A DNA stretch of 64,000 nt, taken from positions 2,781,037 through 2,845,036 of the forward strand of contig CM035350.1 of the NCBI GenBank assembly GCA_020137815.1. The letters are read 5' to 3'. Within the stretch, counting starts at the first letter, position 1. Each line of letters opens with the position of its first letter. The notes under the pieces were generated by a model, which ran no database searches, was not told the origin of the DNA, and saw only the letters and a list, made by a program, of their open reading frames with translations. A program made the position numbers and the translations under genes. Shown here one piece after another: positions 46,784-59,437 of this stretch. Origin of the DNA: Hormiphora californensis (Eukaryota > Ctenophora > Tentaculata > Cydippida > Pleurobrachiidae).

Positions 46784-48266
46784 TTATTGTACCCAATTTC
46801 TTGATCGTTTCACAGCCTCCTTCCATCTCCCCATCCTCTCCTTCCTTTTATCCTCTCCTACTACCCCACTAAACCTCCTCTCTTCGCTCTCCTCCCCTCC
46901 TGCCGTCCACACTCCCAACGTTTTAGCCGCCATGATACCAGCACCCAGAGCAGTCGCCTCAGCAGTCCTAGACTCCACCGTCTTCCCTAGAATGTCAGCC
47001 TGCATAGCAAGGAATGATTGGTTGTATGTCATGCCCCCATCCACCCTCAAACAAGTTAGAGGTGTTCCACTGTCCGCCTCCATGCTCTCTACTATCTCAG
47101 CCACCTGAAAACACACCGCCTCTAGAGCCGCCCTAGCAACATGGGCCCTTGTTGAGTAGGCCGTTATACCGATAATGAGACCCCTAGCCGTGGGGTCCCA
47201 ATATGGAGCATAGAGGCCACTGAACGCAGGCACAAAGTATAGATCATGTACATCATCAACAGAGTTACTGAGACTCTCAACCTCTGAGCTGCTAGATATG
47301 ATTCCCAAACTATCTCTCAACCACCGTACCACCTCCCCTCCAATAGCCACTGCACCCTCCAGTGCATACACAGCCCCCTCCCCTTTTATTTGGTAGGCGA
47401 CAGTAGTTAGTAGGCCGTGTTTTGATTGGATTATATCTGGCCCTGTGTTAGATAACATGAAACACCCTGTCCCATAAGTACACTTAGCCTGCCCAACTTG
47501 GAGACACTGTTGACCGTACAGTGCTGCTTGTTGGTCTCCCAGAACACCCGCTATAGGTTTACCCTTCAGTTTACCCACTGCTATCTCACCATACACCTCA
47601 CCACTACTCCTAATCTCAGGCAGCATGGACAGGGGGATACCAAAAAACTGGCACATTCCATCATCCCACTGCAGTGTTTTCAGGTTCATTAACATGGTGC
47701 GAGATGCGTTAGTGACATCAGTCACGTGCACACCACGAGCAGTCAGGTTCCAGATCAGCCAGGAGTCGACTGTACCAAATATGACGTCACTTCCTGAGGC
47801 CTCGGGAACGTTATCAAGTAACCAGCGGAGTTTTACCGCACTAAAATAGGGCGATATGGGTAGCCCGACAATGCCTGCAAAGTGGTTCGCTGACTTGGTT
47901 GGAGTTGCGTCAGTTAACTTCTTGACAGTTTCGTTGGTTCTGTTATCTAGCCATACAATGGCGTTGTAAAGTGGTTTCCCAGTGTTCTTATCCCATACCA
48001 GAGTTGTTTCACGCTGGTTTGTGATGCCTACCCCCGAGATACTCGGTCATATCCACTCCATCAGCTACTGCCTTGTCCACTACCGCATCAATACACTCAT
48101 ACGTGGTGTCAAGAATTAACTGGGGACAGATTTCAGCCCACCCCTCGTTAGGATATAGGTTGGGGAGCGGTACATTGTGCTCGTGTAAGATTTCCCCGCT
48201 AGTACAATCGATTAAAACCGCTCTTGAGCTTGAGGTACCTTGGTCAACGGCGAGTACAAAGCTCAT
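46784..48266 (-). CDS. GK: Glycerol kinase, intronless, one frameshift
   Basis: An FGGY-family kinase that phosphorylates glycerol to glycerol-3-phosphate with ATP. The N-terminus has VLAVDQGTSSSRA, the phosphate-binding signature, followed by GITNQRETT and VWLDNRT. The C-terminal half has GVLGDQQAALYGQ, GTGCFML and VDGGMTYNQ. The total of about 494 residues is family-typical. The frame breaks once, near 48035, where CCCCC on the plus strand gives one base too many. Both sides are otherwise intact, so a homopolymer consensus error is more likely than a pseudogene. There are no introns, unlike most neighbours, which might indicate a retrocopy or transfer. A MITE lies about 70 bp upstream of the start. 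Confidence 0.88.
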
Positions 48267-48334
48267 ACTACCTGTTACGATAATATTTTATTATAGTACG
48301 CGTGTCTTAACATCAAAAATCAGCTTCGAACTTC

Positions 48335-48583
48335 GGCCAGCGTTAAAATCTGGGTGTTTCGTGAGTGCTGACAAACGGTTTTTTAGGGTTAGGGCTAAAG
48401 TGGGGTTAGGGTTAGGGCTGGTATTTGGGTTGGGGTTAGGCCTTGACATTGCCTACCACATAAACTTTGAATTAGCCAAAACGGTTGAGTGGTTCGGCGG
48501 TTAGAGCCGTTTTAGTGAATCAACTTTTTTGGTAGCGCGCACCTGTAAACAGGCCACCAAACACCCAGATCGTAACGGCGCCC
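48335..48583 (+). mobile_element. MULE-like MITE, family A, complete reference copy (249 bp)
   Basis: Ends GGCCAGCGTTAAAATCTGGG and the inverse of CAGATCGTAACGGCGCCC. It has a perfect 9-bp duplication TCGAACTTC at 48326-48334 and 48584-48592. The interior has TTAGGG-like repeats near 48385-48440. A 9-bp duplication is the hallmark of Mutator-like insertions. From 48593 to 49079 I see no gene. Confidence 0.85.
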
Positions 48584-49079
48584 TCGAACTTCGGAGTTCG
48601 GCGGGGCCGGGAGATTTAAAATTTAAATGTTTTTGGAACTGCACAATTCAACTTTTCGAATTGTAGTGTACGACACGTACGCATAGGGTGGAACGCGCGA
48701 AAATGAAGTATCAACAGCGTTGCTGCGCGTTTTATTTGTTGAAAAAAAAATTAGAAAACGAAAATTTAGAAAATGAAAACTTTCGAACTTTTTTCAACTT
48801 TTTCCGTCCTGTTGCAAATATTGGTGGCTCAATCAGGCGTTCTCATGTTGTCAAAATTAGCCTAAAAAGGCTCCCCCTACACTCCCTACGAAACTGGACC
48901 TCGCTTGTAGGAGGTTTCACCCCCACATCCCCTGACCAGGGCTTCCGCCTAAGCCCCAAGGCCCCTTGGCGCACAGGTACGCGCTAGGCCGAAGGCCCAG
49001 CGACGTCCCTGTACATTTTGATTGATCGATTGGTAACTTGTTTAAAAAATTAAATCATCAATAGGTTCAAAACTCAAGT

Positions 49080-50072
49080 ATGGGAAGAAATAAACACCGA
49101 ATATCAACCAGCGAGACTGTATCAGATTCAAATGACACTCAAGATCTCGATGAGTATGAGGAATGCTCTGTTTTCACTGATTCACCAGATCGATCATCAA
49201 TAGAGTGTAGCAGCAGCAATACATCATCAGCAGAAGAAGAATCGGCTAGCTCAGACGAATCAAATGTAAGAGATCGTAAACATGGCCAACGACGCAGGTC
49301 CAACGAACATAAAGTCGTGGAAAGGAATGAGGAAAATGAGAGAGGTCTGCCAAATCAAAGAGAACATCCGCACACTCGCAGACAGCAACGCCCTTCCCAG
49401 AGTGCTGACGACTATAGAATTCTTAATGTGACGCAGGATGAATTGGAGCTAAAAGAACAAAAAGAGACGGAAAGAAGGAAAGCTGCTTGGGTGTTTCACA
49501 ATTTGTCCTGTTCGAGACTTAGTACCTCAGCTGACCGTGCCAAAAGTTTTGGATCGAACGAAGAGAAGGAAAAAAGAAAGGCTGCTTGGGTATATCACAA
49601 CTTGTCCTGTTCGAGACTTACTACCTCGACATGCCGAACCAAAAGTTTTAGATCAACAGAAGAGAAGGATAAAAGAAAGGCTGCTTGGGTATATCACAGC
49701 TTGTCGTGTTCGAGGCTTACTACCTCGTCATGCCGAACCAAAAGTTTTAGATCGACGAAATCAGGTCACCGAAGTGAAAGAACGGATAGAATTTTAAATA
49801 GTTCGCTAGATGAAGAAAGTCCAAGAAGGAGCGAGGAGGTTCGGGATAAGAAAAAACGAAGCAAGCAGATTCGAAAGGACAATCCAGAATACTTACCAAG
49901 AAAACGAGACACTACAAACAGGCAAACGAACAGTACTCGCTCAGAAGACCACCACACCAGCTACCTACTATACCAGCAGAAACAATCTCGTCCTAAAGTT
50001 ATTAATTATTATGATAGCGACTCACTACCTGTTTATGATTTAGAACCATCAACAAGCCATTCCACATACTGA
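49080..50072 (+). CDS. Orphan protein of 330 residues with three 33-residue repeats
   Basis: An intronless ORF. The N-terminal 80 residues are acidic and Ser-rich (low-complexity SSSNTSSAEEE). The centre has three tandem units with an exact 99-bp period (49482, 49581, 49680), each with the core AAWVYHNLSCSRL and a Lys/Arg-Ser tail (CRTKSFRS). The C-terminal third is Arg/Lys-rich and disordered. There is no signal peptide or membrane segment. I recognise no family. Conserved Trp, Tyr/Phe, His and Cys within each unit suggest a selected small motif. It is followed after about 440 bp by the PP2C gene. Confidence 0.6.
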   Translation: MGRNKHRISTSETVSDSNDTQDLDEYEECSVFTDSPDRSSIECSSSNTSSAEEESASSDESNVRDRKHGQRRRSNEHKVVERNEENERGLPNQREHPHTRRQQRPSQSADDYRILNVTQDELELKEQKETERRKAAWVFHNLSCSRLSTSADRAKSFGSNEEKEKRKAAWVYHNLSCSRLTTSTCRTKSFRSTEEKDKRKAAWVYHSLSCSRLTTSSCRTKSFRSTKSGHRSERTDRILNSSLDEESPRRSEEVRDKKKRSKQIRKDNPEYLPRKRDTTNRQTNSTRSEDHHTSYLLYQQKQSRPKVINYYDSDSLPVYDLEPSTSHSTY

Positions 50073-50510
50073 TAGGATATTCTAAGAGAAAACAATCGTC
50101 CCACGGAAGGTGAAAGCAACTATCGATCAGCCTGATATTTATTTGTGTGATCAGGTGAATTGTTCTACGTTTTTGATGTTATTCATGGTTTTCAATTTCG
50201 ACTGTTTCCTCTGATTGATCTTGTTTATTTTGTGTGCCCCCTTACTGTTCCTCACTCTACATTTCATCCATTTAGCCATGTTCTAACATGCTCTCTAGCA
50301 GAGGATGCAAATATCTCGCTACACAGGTTGAAATATAAATGTTTTGTAGAACCATTGAATGTTCTTGTAATGATTGTAATTTGTACAAAACACCCGTCCG
50401 TTCTGTCGTTCACCGCATAAATTTCTGTAGGTCTAATATCGCGATTGGCTAAGAGACGACGAACGGAGATAAATCACAACCGGTAACCGACCTGGCGCCC
50501 TCCTTCCACG

Positions 50511-53353
50511 ATGCTAGAGCACATATACCGGTCACCAGACTCCCCCTCCAGTGTCCCATTTCGATTTCCCATCCTATTCGTCTTAGTTCCACCCCCCATG
50601 TTTATCCATCTTCCCGTTCACAGGTCACTTGCCAAGTACAGCAACTTCAAGCTTGCTCAAGCATACACCGATTTCCTGGAACGAAACCAGAACAGTTGCA
50701 GTGTCAATAAGGATAGGATAGATTATTATGAGAGCAACACGCTACCAGCTAATGACCCGACCGAGGATAGGCTCGTAGGTAAGGAACTATTGTTATATCC
50801 TACATTCTTATTTTCCAATCCCCATCCTACCAGCTCCTTGATAACTTGGTTCCCCTTCTTCTCCTCTAACCTAACCTTAATTCTCATTACTATCCCACCC
50901 TCGCTCAACAGCCCCCCCTTCTTCTCTAACGAGTAATCAAGTACCAATAACCATCTCCCTATTTCAACAGCGACCCGAGTGCGTGGCACAGGAATGCACA
51001 TGTTCTCAGTGATCGATGGGCATGGTGGCTGGCAATGTGCCCATGCAATTAAAACCCGTCTACACTATTACATGACACTCAATCTACTTGATGCGGCCGA
51101 CCTGACATCTAGGAACCCCCTCAACAAAGGAGATTGGGTTAGTGTAATTGGGAATGGGATATATGATAAATACACCTTACTATAATGAGGTTCTGGGATT
51201 AACAATATCACAGATCATGGATAAATTATGAAACATTCAGCGTAGATAAAGTAAACAGACAAATATCTCATGCCTGTTTAGTGTTTATTTTACATGATCG
51301 GGAGAAAAAGAGGTTAGCAATCACACTGCCCTCCTGACTCCTCTTGTGCAAGTTGGGGTGGGGGGGGGGGAGTTGCAACTGTTTGAGCCAATTTTAGGTC
51401 GAATTTCTATTAATATCACTCTTTATCACATTAATGTGACACGCCGAACTGCAAATAAGTTGCCCTTCCACTTACACTCAATTCTCAAACAAATTTACAC
51501 GTGATGAGGCATTATAGCAGTTATCAGAAAATGTATTTCTTAGAAAGGCCGATAAGTATGACCCCTTCCGCGCGACAAATAATAAGAATTAAGACCTCCC
51601 CCTCCTTTAATGCCCCTCCCTTCCGCAGGTAGAACCAATTCCGGGCGATATGGGAATGCAATGGATACGTCAGTATGTGTTTGATATTCGGACAGCAGAA
51701 AGTTTCCTATCCAGATACAAGAGAAGACTACACCTGGAAGCTAACGAGGACCATGACACCCACTTACAGCTGGAGCGGTCATTTGAGGTTCGTCAGTCAT
51801 CACAACCAAGCAATGTGTAATAGTGTTCCACCAAGCAAATATTGGTTGTTAGTTGTATAATTTTCTGGCAACTGTCCAGAAAATAACATCTGTCTTTATA
51901 CGGCTTCATGGTAGAGATGTTGGCTAGTGTGTAGAGTTATTTTGAGTGTTGTATATTATTCCATCTAAATATATATTACAGCTGCGTTACATGCTTGTTA
52001 GGCCATATAATATGAAACTGGTTGTTGCCAAGCATGATACACTGTTGTTCATAGTCAGTACTGCAGTTACTGGTATACTGCAGTAGTAGTGGATTTGATT
52101 TGGAAGTTCTGAACCCACACTAATACAATCACACTTCACAATATCATCACATTACAAACACTATCCCCGTTCCCAGGATTTAGATGAGGATATAGGAACT
52201 GAGGCAGTTCCAACTGTTCAGAGCATAACAAAAGATGCCGTATCTCGGTTGCTAACAGCCACCTCCGGAGCATGTGTGTGTTCTGCAGTTATAGATGGAG
52301 ATCAGCTGTCTGTTGCGGGCCTGGGTGACTGTCGGGCTATATTGGGTAGGTTGTATGATGTGAAACTTGTATAATCAAATGTTGTTTTGTTCAAACCGGA
52401 GTGTATATATAATGAGAGAAGGTCGAGCAAGGCAAGGGACGTTTGTTGCTAAGACTGATGTATTCTAACCTCCAGGTAGCGTGGATAGTGGAGAGGGAGT
52501 AGGTACTACGGTATTAACCGAGGAACACAGGACATTTAACCCTATAGAACGGGAGCGGCTAATTAGGGAACACCCGAGAGAAGATGAGGACATCATGTTC
52601 TTTGATGAACGCCTCTGTGGCATTTTACAGGTGTGTTGTTGTAGTAGACGTGATTGGGGGAATGGAATGTGTTATTGAATATTGGGGTGATAGAATGTGT
52701 GATTGGTTTACACAATCGGCAACTCCTTCACTCCCCTAACTCCCAGCCAACCCCTTCTGCCTTCACTCCCCATGATACCCCTACCCTCTCTTATCTCTCC
52801 CAGCTAACTCCTTCACCCACCTAACCTCTCTGATCTCCCCCAGCCAACACGAGCGTTCGGCGATGTCACCCTGAAGTGGTCTTCACGGGAGAAAGTTCTA
52901 TTAGAATATGTGTTTGATGAAACATCATACATCCCTAACTACATCTCACCACCCTACCTTATCTCTCGGCCCGAAGTACACAGTATAACTCTGCGACCGG
53001 AGCACAAATTCCTCATTATTGCAAGTGGTATGTTACGAGAGATATTGAGAATTCTGTTTTTAGGGTACAAAGCACTTAGTTTGTGTATGTAGTCAGTAAT
53101 TAGTCCCAATTAGTCGCAATTGTTTATGTAACCACATGTTTCAGACGGTCTATGGGACGGGTTGAGTGATGAACAGGCTGTGAGGCTGGTTCTGGAAACA
53201 CCAGAAAATGTTAACACTGCCACCTGGCTGATTAGGAACTCGCTTTCAAGAGACAATGAAAAAAGACTTCATAAAATTCTGAGCATACCCCCGGGTCCCA
53301 TCTGTCGGAGTGTTAGAGATGATATTACAGTTATTGTTGTTCATTTTAACTGA
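50511..53353 (+). CDS. PP2C phosphatase, pyruvate dehydrogenase phosphatase-like
   Basis: Exons 50624-50778, 50971-51137, 51629-51787, 52177-52345, 52476-52630, 52844-53027 and 53145-53353 join in phase; the 5' end (ORF from 50511) is uncertain. Metal-binding and catalytic motifs are present: IDGHGGWQ, GLGDCRAILG, PTRAFGDVTLKW, ASDGLWDGLS and RDDITVIVV. The order SNTLPANDPTEDR before DGHGG and the YIPNYISPPYLISRPEV segment match PDP1/PDP2, which dephosphorylate E1 alpha of the mitochondrial pyruvate dehydrogenase complex. A targeting peptide would be expected in the missing first exon. The ORF from 50511 does start with a hydrophobic, basic segment, but it may be intronic. Confidence 0.8.
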
Positions 53354-55147
53354 AAGAGAAACAATTTCTAGTCCGATTTTTAAGAATGTGGACGGGAAAC
53401 ACGCGAAATGAGATTTGAAATATAAATTTAGCGTACGACGTGTTAACACGTGTTAACACGTGTTGTGCTCTGTGTTGCACGCATTCCGTTCACATTATTA
53501 AAAATCGCACTTTTCTTGTATAGTCAGGTTTTTGAGTTTGTTTTCTTACCATTTGATACACAACCGTTAAGTTATTTTTTCCAACACTCAGAGCCGGTCT
53601 CAGTTTTATTTGTCTCTAGAACACCATTGACGGAGGGCGCGATGCAAGACATGTAGAAAGGGTCGCGCGCGTTTACACTCTTGGGAAGACTCCCTCACAC
53701 TCGAAAACACACAAACCCCACACGCTTGAGACAATGATTCGGCTAATAGAATTACCGCTACCGACCAGTTGACATGTTCCTTGTCTGTCAGCTCTCACAC
53801 CGGGCCGAACAGACTGCATAGCATGGCAACCGACCTGCTTCAGTGACTTAAACTGGTCGGTATATAGCCTTAGAGACCGAGTTGTCGGTTTTGCCACTTT
53901 TTCTCAAAATGAAACACATGGTTTTTTGTTTTGGAGCTGTGCAACATGAACTTGTACAGTAACAATTCTCTATTTTCTACATCCAATAAACTATACCGTA
54001 ACTGTGCAAATATACCAACTATGCAATTATAACCATCAGTAAACCTGAACAATCATAATCCTTGCTTAGGGATTCCCTCGGCAATAACGGCCCTAGAGGA
54101 GATACAATTATAACGTTTTCTGAACCATCTCAACATAAAGCCATTGTGTACACTGTTTTATAAGGTGATTGAATCTCCCTCACACAACAACATACATAGC
54201 CAGTACACAATTTGTCAATCAATTATGTAAAAAATCAAACATGCAGTTACTATAGATCTTAAAAATCGAATAGACTACTATGCATTATAGAGCGATCACT
54301 TCTCCGGGATAGCGCCGTATCTATAACTATCAGTATAGCCTCTCTGTGAAATGTCTGGTGTCGCCAGACCCCTTACCCCGATTATCAGATCGGGTCAGCG
54401 CCGCCAAACAGTCTGTGAACATTGTATATCCTTCCAAAATATATATAGAACTTGTAATAATTATATATTATTTATAGTTTCGTAATTAACAAGAGTTAAG
54501 CTATAAAAACTAAGTAAACTATCAAAAATAAAGGTTTTCCTTTTTTGCATTCCAGCACTTTCTCTCTCTCACACTCACACAAAACTGTTCCGTATAGATA
54601 ATTTATGTTCTATACTCCTTCGAAGCCAGTATAATATGTACACAAAAAACAGGCCCAATATATATATATTTGGTCGCATATATAATCTGAAGGTGTATAA
54701 TATATCTGAACCCAAAAAGAAAACAGAAAATAGGAGAAACAACCCGATCCATTTTTCTGATAAAGAAGAAACACACAGACGTACCAAAGAAAAAGTGTCT
54801 GTATGTCCACAGTATGATTGGAAACTTTATAATCTTGGCTCAATCAATACTGCATGTTATTTTACACTCATATCATTTTAAAGACTACACACAGCTGCAG
54901 CAAGAGATTTGTGAATCAAATCACGCAGCAAAATAACTTATTAGAAAAAGATTTTAGCACCAAAGCTCGAGATATCATCATACATTTTGAATAGTAACAT
55001 TTTGTACTCTGAACGTTTCTCACTAGACGGAGAATTCCCTGTCAAGCACACATTTATACACAACATAATATGTTTCACACACACTATATATATTTTGAGA
55101 AAAGAAAACTATAGAAAATGGGGGATCAGGGGAACTGGATGACTCCT
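53354..55147. other. Intergenic, AT-rich, no gene seen
   Basis: The 3' flanks of two convergent genes. I see a TGGCG/CGCCA motif near 54360-54410 resembling 21240-21300 and several AT-rich stretches. Short ORFs near 54575-54880 overlap in both strands and look like chance. Confidence 0.5.
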
Positions 55148-58100
55148 CTATATCGTGTTGTTTGATTCGGGGTACTGTAGAAAGTTCGTTACCGGTCCCT
55201 GAAAACAAAAAGAAATTATTAGACCCCTGAATACAATCTAGAAGCGCTGGCCACTCTACATCTACATACACCAAGTGGAATTCCTGTAAAATCAAATCAG
55301 TTGTAACAGTAGACAGTTGGGTGATCGGATAACTGTTTATTAGCCTCATGTTTGATAGTCAGAGTTTTTATTATTCTCTCTGGGCTGAACAAATGAACCA
55401 GACGGGTTGTAACAGTTGAAGCATACCTCAAGATCATAGAGCGCCTCAAACCAGGGGATTAGATCAAGTAACTCCGTATCAGTCTCATCGTCAAACCACG
55501 AGCTTACAGGGATAGCGAAATCAGGGTGGAAAATGTAGGATGCAGGACTGTTGTCAATTATTATACAATCCTCCACTTTCCTGCCCAGCTTGCTCAGGTC
55601 CTAGAAGAAACAAGTTAATACGTAAATATGGGGGGGGGGGGGGCAAGGCCAAAAAAAGCCAGATCAATCCCGGATTTTAGGGCGGGTTTGGCTTTTTTGG
55701 CCCTACTTTTTTGGTCATTTTGGCATGTAATTCTGACCTTATATGGTCTGTATGACACTAAAAACACTTTAAAATGGCTTCTTTGATCTAGTTTTATCAT
55801 TTTATATCGATAGGGAAATATTTTTTTTACCGAAAAAAGTTTGATTTAAAAAAAGCCAGATCAAAAAAAGCCAAAAAAAGCCAGATCAAAAAAAGCCAAA
55901 AAAAGCCAGATCAAAACTGCCAAATCAAAAAAAGCCAGATCCAAAAAAGCCAAAAAAGGCCAAAAAAAGCCAGATCCAAAAAAAGCCAGATCAAAAAAAG
56001 CCAAAAAAAGCCAAAAAAGGCCAAAAAAAGCCAGATCAAAAAAAGCCAGATCAAAAAAAGCCAGATCAAAAAAAGCCAGATCAGACCCGGATTTCAGGGC
56101 GGGTTTGGCTTTTTTTGGCTTTGCCCCCCCCCCCCAATATTGGTCAAATTGTTGTATTGTTCATACTATTATGTGCAACAGCACAATCAAATTGTACCAG
56201 ATCCGGTGGTGGGGGTGTAGATCCCACTAATACGTAGTTCACAGTATTGAACCACAACCCCGTACCTTAACATAGTTTCCCTTGTGGAAGATGCATGCTT
56301 CCCGGAAGAGTCGAGTAGAGAAACACCCGTGAATATCCAGTAGATCGCTGACGGGGTCTGCATATTTAGCCAGGGAAGCTGTAAATAGGACACACTCAAA
56401 CTTGTCTGCGAGGTAGGCCAGGAAATCGTCAACGTAGGGCCGCTTCAATACATAGACCTGCGGGTGACTGGGTGTTAAACATTAAACAAGCTATGGTGAA
56501 TTAAAGTAAAACCTCGATTTACCGGACCTTGAAGTCTGGTAAACAGAGGTTTGACTGTATTATTATCGACTGAACCAGAAATGTGTAGGACGGTACGTGG
56601 TGAAGTGACGTAATTCAGTAAGTAGAGCCAAATTGAACTGCAATCCTGTTGCTGAGTAGTAATCTCACCAAAATGAGTCTACCCTAACAAACCTCCTCCG
56701 CACCCCTCCTCGCCCCCACAATCCGCAATCTAATTTCTAAACCATGAGTTGGTTATCTCGTCCCAGTAACGCATCATCCGATGACCGCCGTTCCCTCGTT
56801 TCAGAGGAAGAGGGCCGGACTTACAGCGCCACATCACTCCGTGTCCCCTCACCAGCGCCCCTCAGACGTCGTAGAAGCAGCTCAGTAGTCCAGGATTACG
56901 GCCTCATGCCCTTGGAGTGGGAGGATCTGACAGTAACTGTAGAGAGTGTGGGAACAAGCTCCAGGTATCGAGCCCCCCTCTGTTGTTTCAGCTACAAGGT
57001 TAGGGAGCGGAGGATGATTCTGGAAGGGGTCACTGGAAGTGCAGATCCGGGGGAGTTGTCCTTTTTAATGGGACCCAGTGGATCCGGGAAGACCACCCTG
57101 TTGAGCTGTCTCTTTGGGATCACTAAGGAGCCCTCCTTACGGTGTTCTGGTGCGGTAAAGGTGCAGGGTGCCCCCGCTAAACACTGTCTATCCAAGGTGT
57201 CTTGTTATGTAGAGCAAGAGGCGTACCTGCTGGCATGCCTGACTGTCAGGGAACATCTCACATTTCATACCACCCTCAGGGCACCAGACTGTAAAACAAG
57301 TGCCGATGTGCAAACCAAAGTGTCCAGTATACTGAAAAAGGTTGGTCTACTTCATTTGACCGAGGCGCTGATTGGCGTTGCTGGTCAGGGATTATCAGGG
57401 GGTGAAAAGCGAAGGTTGGCTCTCGCAACAGAGCTAATATCAGATCCACCAATCCTACTGGCGGATGAGTGCACCTCAGGGCTGGACTCGGCTACGGCAC
57501 TGTCCGTGGTGCAACTGCTACGAGCTCTTGCCAGGGAGGGTAGAACAGTGATCCTGTCCATCCACCAACCCTCATCTGCTATCTTTAGTCTGTGTGACCG
57601 TCTCACACTGCTATCTAACGGCCGAGTTACCTACCACGGCCCTACAGGTGACATTGCGGCATTCCTAGGGAACCTTGGGGCGAGTTGCCCCCAGTACTTC
57701 AACCTCGCTGACCATCTCATGGACCTGGCGTGCAGTGACAAAGCTGACACAATGGCGGGAATGTTTGAATCTCCAGAGGGGAGGAAGTCTCTGTCCAGGA
57801 GCTCCAGTGTGAACTCCCTGCTGGACGCCCTTGCTGAGAGTGGGGTAATGGGAGGTCGGGAGAGGGTGTCATTCTGGAAGCAGGTCAGTGCGGTCATGTG
57901 GCGGAGTGGCATTGTGAATAGACGCCACCTGAAACTTGGCAAAATGAGAGTCTTTCTGACCGGTCTCCGTTGCTGTTTTCCTGAGTTTGGTCTTCTTCCA
58001 GACACCAGATATTCCAGAAACAGGCAGTTAACAGGGTCGGGGTGCTGTGTCTAGCCATTCTCAACCACACCTGCATCATAGGGTTTGCAGTGATGCGCTC

Positions 58101-59382
58101 CCTCCTTGAAGACAGGGCCATATATGAGAGAGAGAAACAGCAGCGAATGTACAGTGAAACAGTCCTGTATCTTGCCCAAAGTATCACCGATGTCCCCTTT
58201 ACTATTGGCCATGCAGTGGTCTATTCCACTATAGTGTACTGGTCAGTAGGCTTTGCTCCATCTCTCTCCAAGTTTCTCACCACCACCCTCGCTGTTACCC
58301 TCTCTGATGTATGTGCGGTGGGTTATGGAATGTTAATTGCAGCCATTGCTCCTGATTTCCCTCGTGCCCAGGCCATCAACCTCCCCATTTTCTCCCTCAT
58401 GTGCCTTTTTGTTGGTAACTTCCTGAACCCCCGGACAATTCCCGTGTACCTCTCGTGGGTCCGCTGGGTGTGCTGGATGACTCCCGCTGTAGAGATTGCA
58501 GCTGTGACAGAGTTCGCTGGGACCGTCTACATGGCGGATAACGAAACGGATGTGTTTCATGATTTTACTACTGGTGACCTTGTGAGTCATATTTTGACAT
58601 GAATTGTGGGGAATAAAGATCTGATATACATGATGGGGGGTAGGTAGGATAGAGATCTGCTATACTTGGGGGATACCTGCTTTGAGGATCATGATTATAA
58701 CAACTGATATTCCTAGGTACTGGAATTCTACGGATTTGGTGGCTCTGTTGTTGATGACGTTTTATGGTTGTCGGCTCTGATAGTGTTCTACCGCATTTTG
58801 GCGCTTCTTGCACTACTATTCTTCTCCAAGAGACTGTCTCAGAACAAGATCAAATTCGAGAAATGACATTTATACGATGGATATATGCCATCAATTCTAT
58901 TAGTATTATCAGTTTTATTATTAACGGTCATAGTCAGGACAATGCATTAGCGATTGTGTGTGTGAACTGATCCAAGACATTATCCTGCCGTATAACAAGT
59001 CTAAGTGCCACCCATTATCCAATATCCTCTAAATAATAACAACATACCTCATGTATAGTTCCCTCCAGGTCAACTGGGATAACAAAATCTGCCCCTTGAA
59101 CCGGCTTAAAAGAACTGTGTACCAAGGTCTCATCTAGATCGATCACAATACACCTCTTACCCTGTAAAGAAGTGATTAGTACATGTTGTAGTAGAAGTTT
59201 TATGTGTAATTTACATGATTTGACTCTCTTACTAACTATAACAATCTCTCTTTCTCTCTCCTTCTAACAACAACAAGTCGCCACCATCTCCTGCAAAAAT
59301 AACACACACTTGCTGATGTGGGTGTTGGCACATTGTTACTATCTTGAGAGAGAGAGAGAGACTGCTGACTGAGGGAGAGAGA

Positions 59383-59437
<55 letters not shown>

